From contig DASSMU010000197.1 of assembly GCA_035701465.1 (NCBI GenBank), positions 1 through 18,036 on the forward strand: 18,036 nt of DNA, given 5' to 3'. The notes beneath the pieces are model-generated. The model saw nothing but the letters and a program-made list of their open reading frames with translations. It had not been told where the DNA came from and did no database searches. Each line of letters begins with the position of its first letter. Position 1 is the first letter of the stretch. The DNA is from VRUE01 sp035701465. GTDB lineage: Bacteria; Actinomycetota; Thermoleophilia; Solirubrobacterales; 70-9. This document shows, in pieces, positions 17,536 through 18,036 of the stretch. The translations under genes were made by a program, and so were the position numbers.

Positions 17536-18036
17536 TCAGCCGCTTGGCTCGAGCCCCGGCAGGTCCGTCGTCCCCGGCTCGGCCGGGAAGGAACCGGTCG
17601 CCGCGGCGACCACCACGACTCCGCGCCTCTGCAGATCCCGGGTAGCTGCTACGGCGTCTCGGCGGGCCTGCTCGCGGTCGATCCCGTAGCGCGCTCGCAG
17701 CGCACTTGCCGCGTCGGCCAGCGTTCCGCCGTCGAGCGCGTCCATGACGACGCTGCCGGACTCGTTCAGGCGCAGGTAGCTGCCGTCGCCGGCGAGCCGC
17801 ACGAACCGCTCCCGCTCGCTCCCGCTCCAGCGCAACGGCGCATGCCGGTACCGCCGCGCCCCGGCAAGCCGCCGCACCTTCTCCTCAGCTTCCAGAAGCT
17901 CCGCGGCGGGGTCGACCGGCTTCGGCGGCGTCTTCTCCGGAACTGGCGCATCCCGCCCGCCAGATGAACGGCCGTCGCGCGTTACGGAGACGGCTGTCGG
18001 GCCCGCCGCGCCGGAACCGCCCCCGTACCGCCGATG
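17536..18036 (-). CDS. PqqD-like (RRE-fold) domain protein, C-terminal part
   Basis: The minus-strand frame is open from the right edge of the window to TGA at 17536, so the N-terminus is missing. The visible 166 residues begin with a Gly-, Pro- and Ala-rich linker, then LLEAEEKVRRLAGARRY, then a PqqD-like domain: FVRLAGDGSYLRLNESGSVVMDALDGG, then ALRARYGIDREQARRDAVAATRDLQRRGVV. PqqD domains are peptide-binding chaperones for radical-SAM and other RiPP enzymes. A GTG at 17877 would give a stand-alone 113-residue protein, but in-frame coding-like sequence continues upstream, so a C-terminal fusion is more likely. No precursor peptide or radical-SAM gene lies inside the window. Confidence 0.7.
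   Translation of the reverse strand, partial: HRRYGGGSGAAGPTAVSVTRDGRSSGGRDAPVPEKTPPKPVDPAAELLEAEEKVRRLAGARRYRHAPLRWSGSERERFVRLAGDGSYLRLNESGSVVMDALDGGTLADAASALRARYGIDREQARRDAVAATRDLQRRGVVVVAAATGSFPAEPGTTDLPGLEPSG

Overview
The window is a high-GC actinobacterial chromosome segment. Sixty-base blocks in typical genes count at about 65–77% G+C. Several features suggest class Thermoleophilia (Solirubrobacterales-like): a DUF4235 protein, a tandem double-TetR regulator with a TTG start, a very acidic protein ending in LWFEQKPPKDFDFDD, and -10 boxes lying directly against start codons. The taxonomic placement is inference.

Layout. (1) 2–253: 3' end of a DUF4235 gene. (2) 375–10250: four co-directional, tightly coupled genes: SNF2-type helicase with a C-terminal DUF3883 domain, DUF1156 adenine-specific DNA methyltransferase, DUF499 AAA-type ATPase, and a PD-(D/E)XK-like protein. 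The first two junctions are 4-nt GTGA/ATGA overlaps and the third is a 2-nt gap. This is a helicase–methylase–ATPase candidate phage-defence or DNA-modification operon, related in logic to DISARM. The middle of the methylase gene drops to about 47–57% G+C, which suggests a domain exchange. (3) 10285–10733: a frameshifted ORF6N-domain remnant beside tRNA-Ala(CGC), both on the minus strand. (4) 10820–12482: the acidic protein, then a VapBC-type antitoxin/PIN toxin pair. (5) 12681–15091: the tandem TetR regulator, a 9-bp palindrome and a long hairpin, then an aldo/keto reductase. (6) 15092–17498: a hairpin, a 14-nt copy of the 3' end of tRNA-Ala, a possible 54-aa membrane protein, a lower-GC 477-aa protein of unknown function, a MazEF-type pair whose toxin gene is frameshifted, and tRNA-Ala(TGC). 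(7) 17536–18036: the C-terminal part of a PqqD-like protein running off the window.

How they may work together. In the operon the methylase probably marks self DNA, the helicase and ATPase would translocate or remodel DNA, and the DUF3883 and PD-(D/E)XK-like domains could be nucleases. Toxin–antitoxin pairs, a broken DNA-binding gene and tRNA-linked repeats downstream fit an accessory region built up next to tRNA genes. No integrase, transposase, CRISPR array or rRNA was seen.
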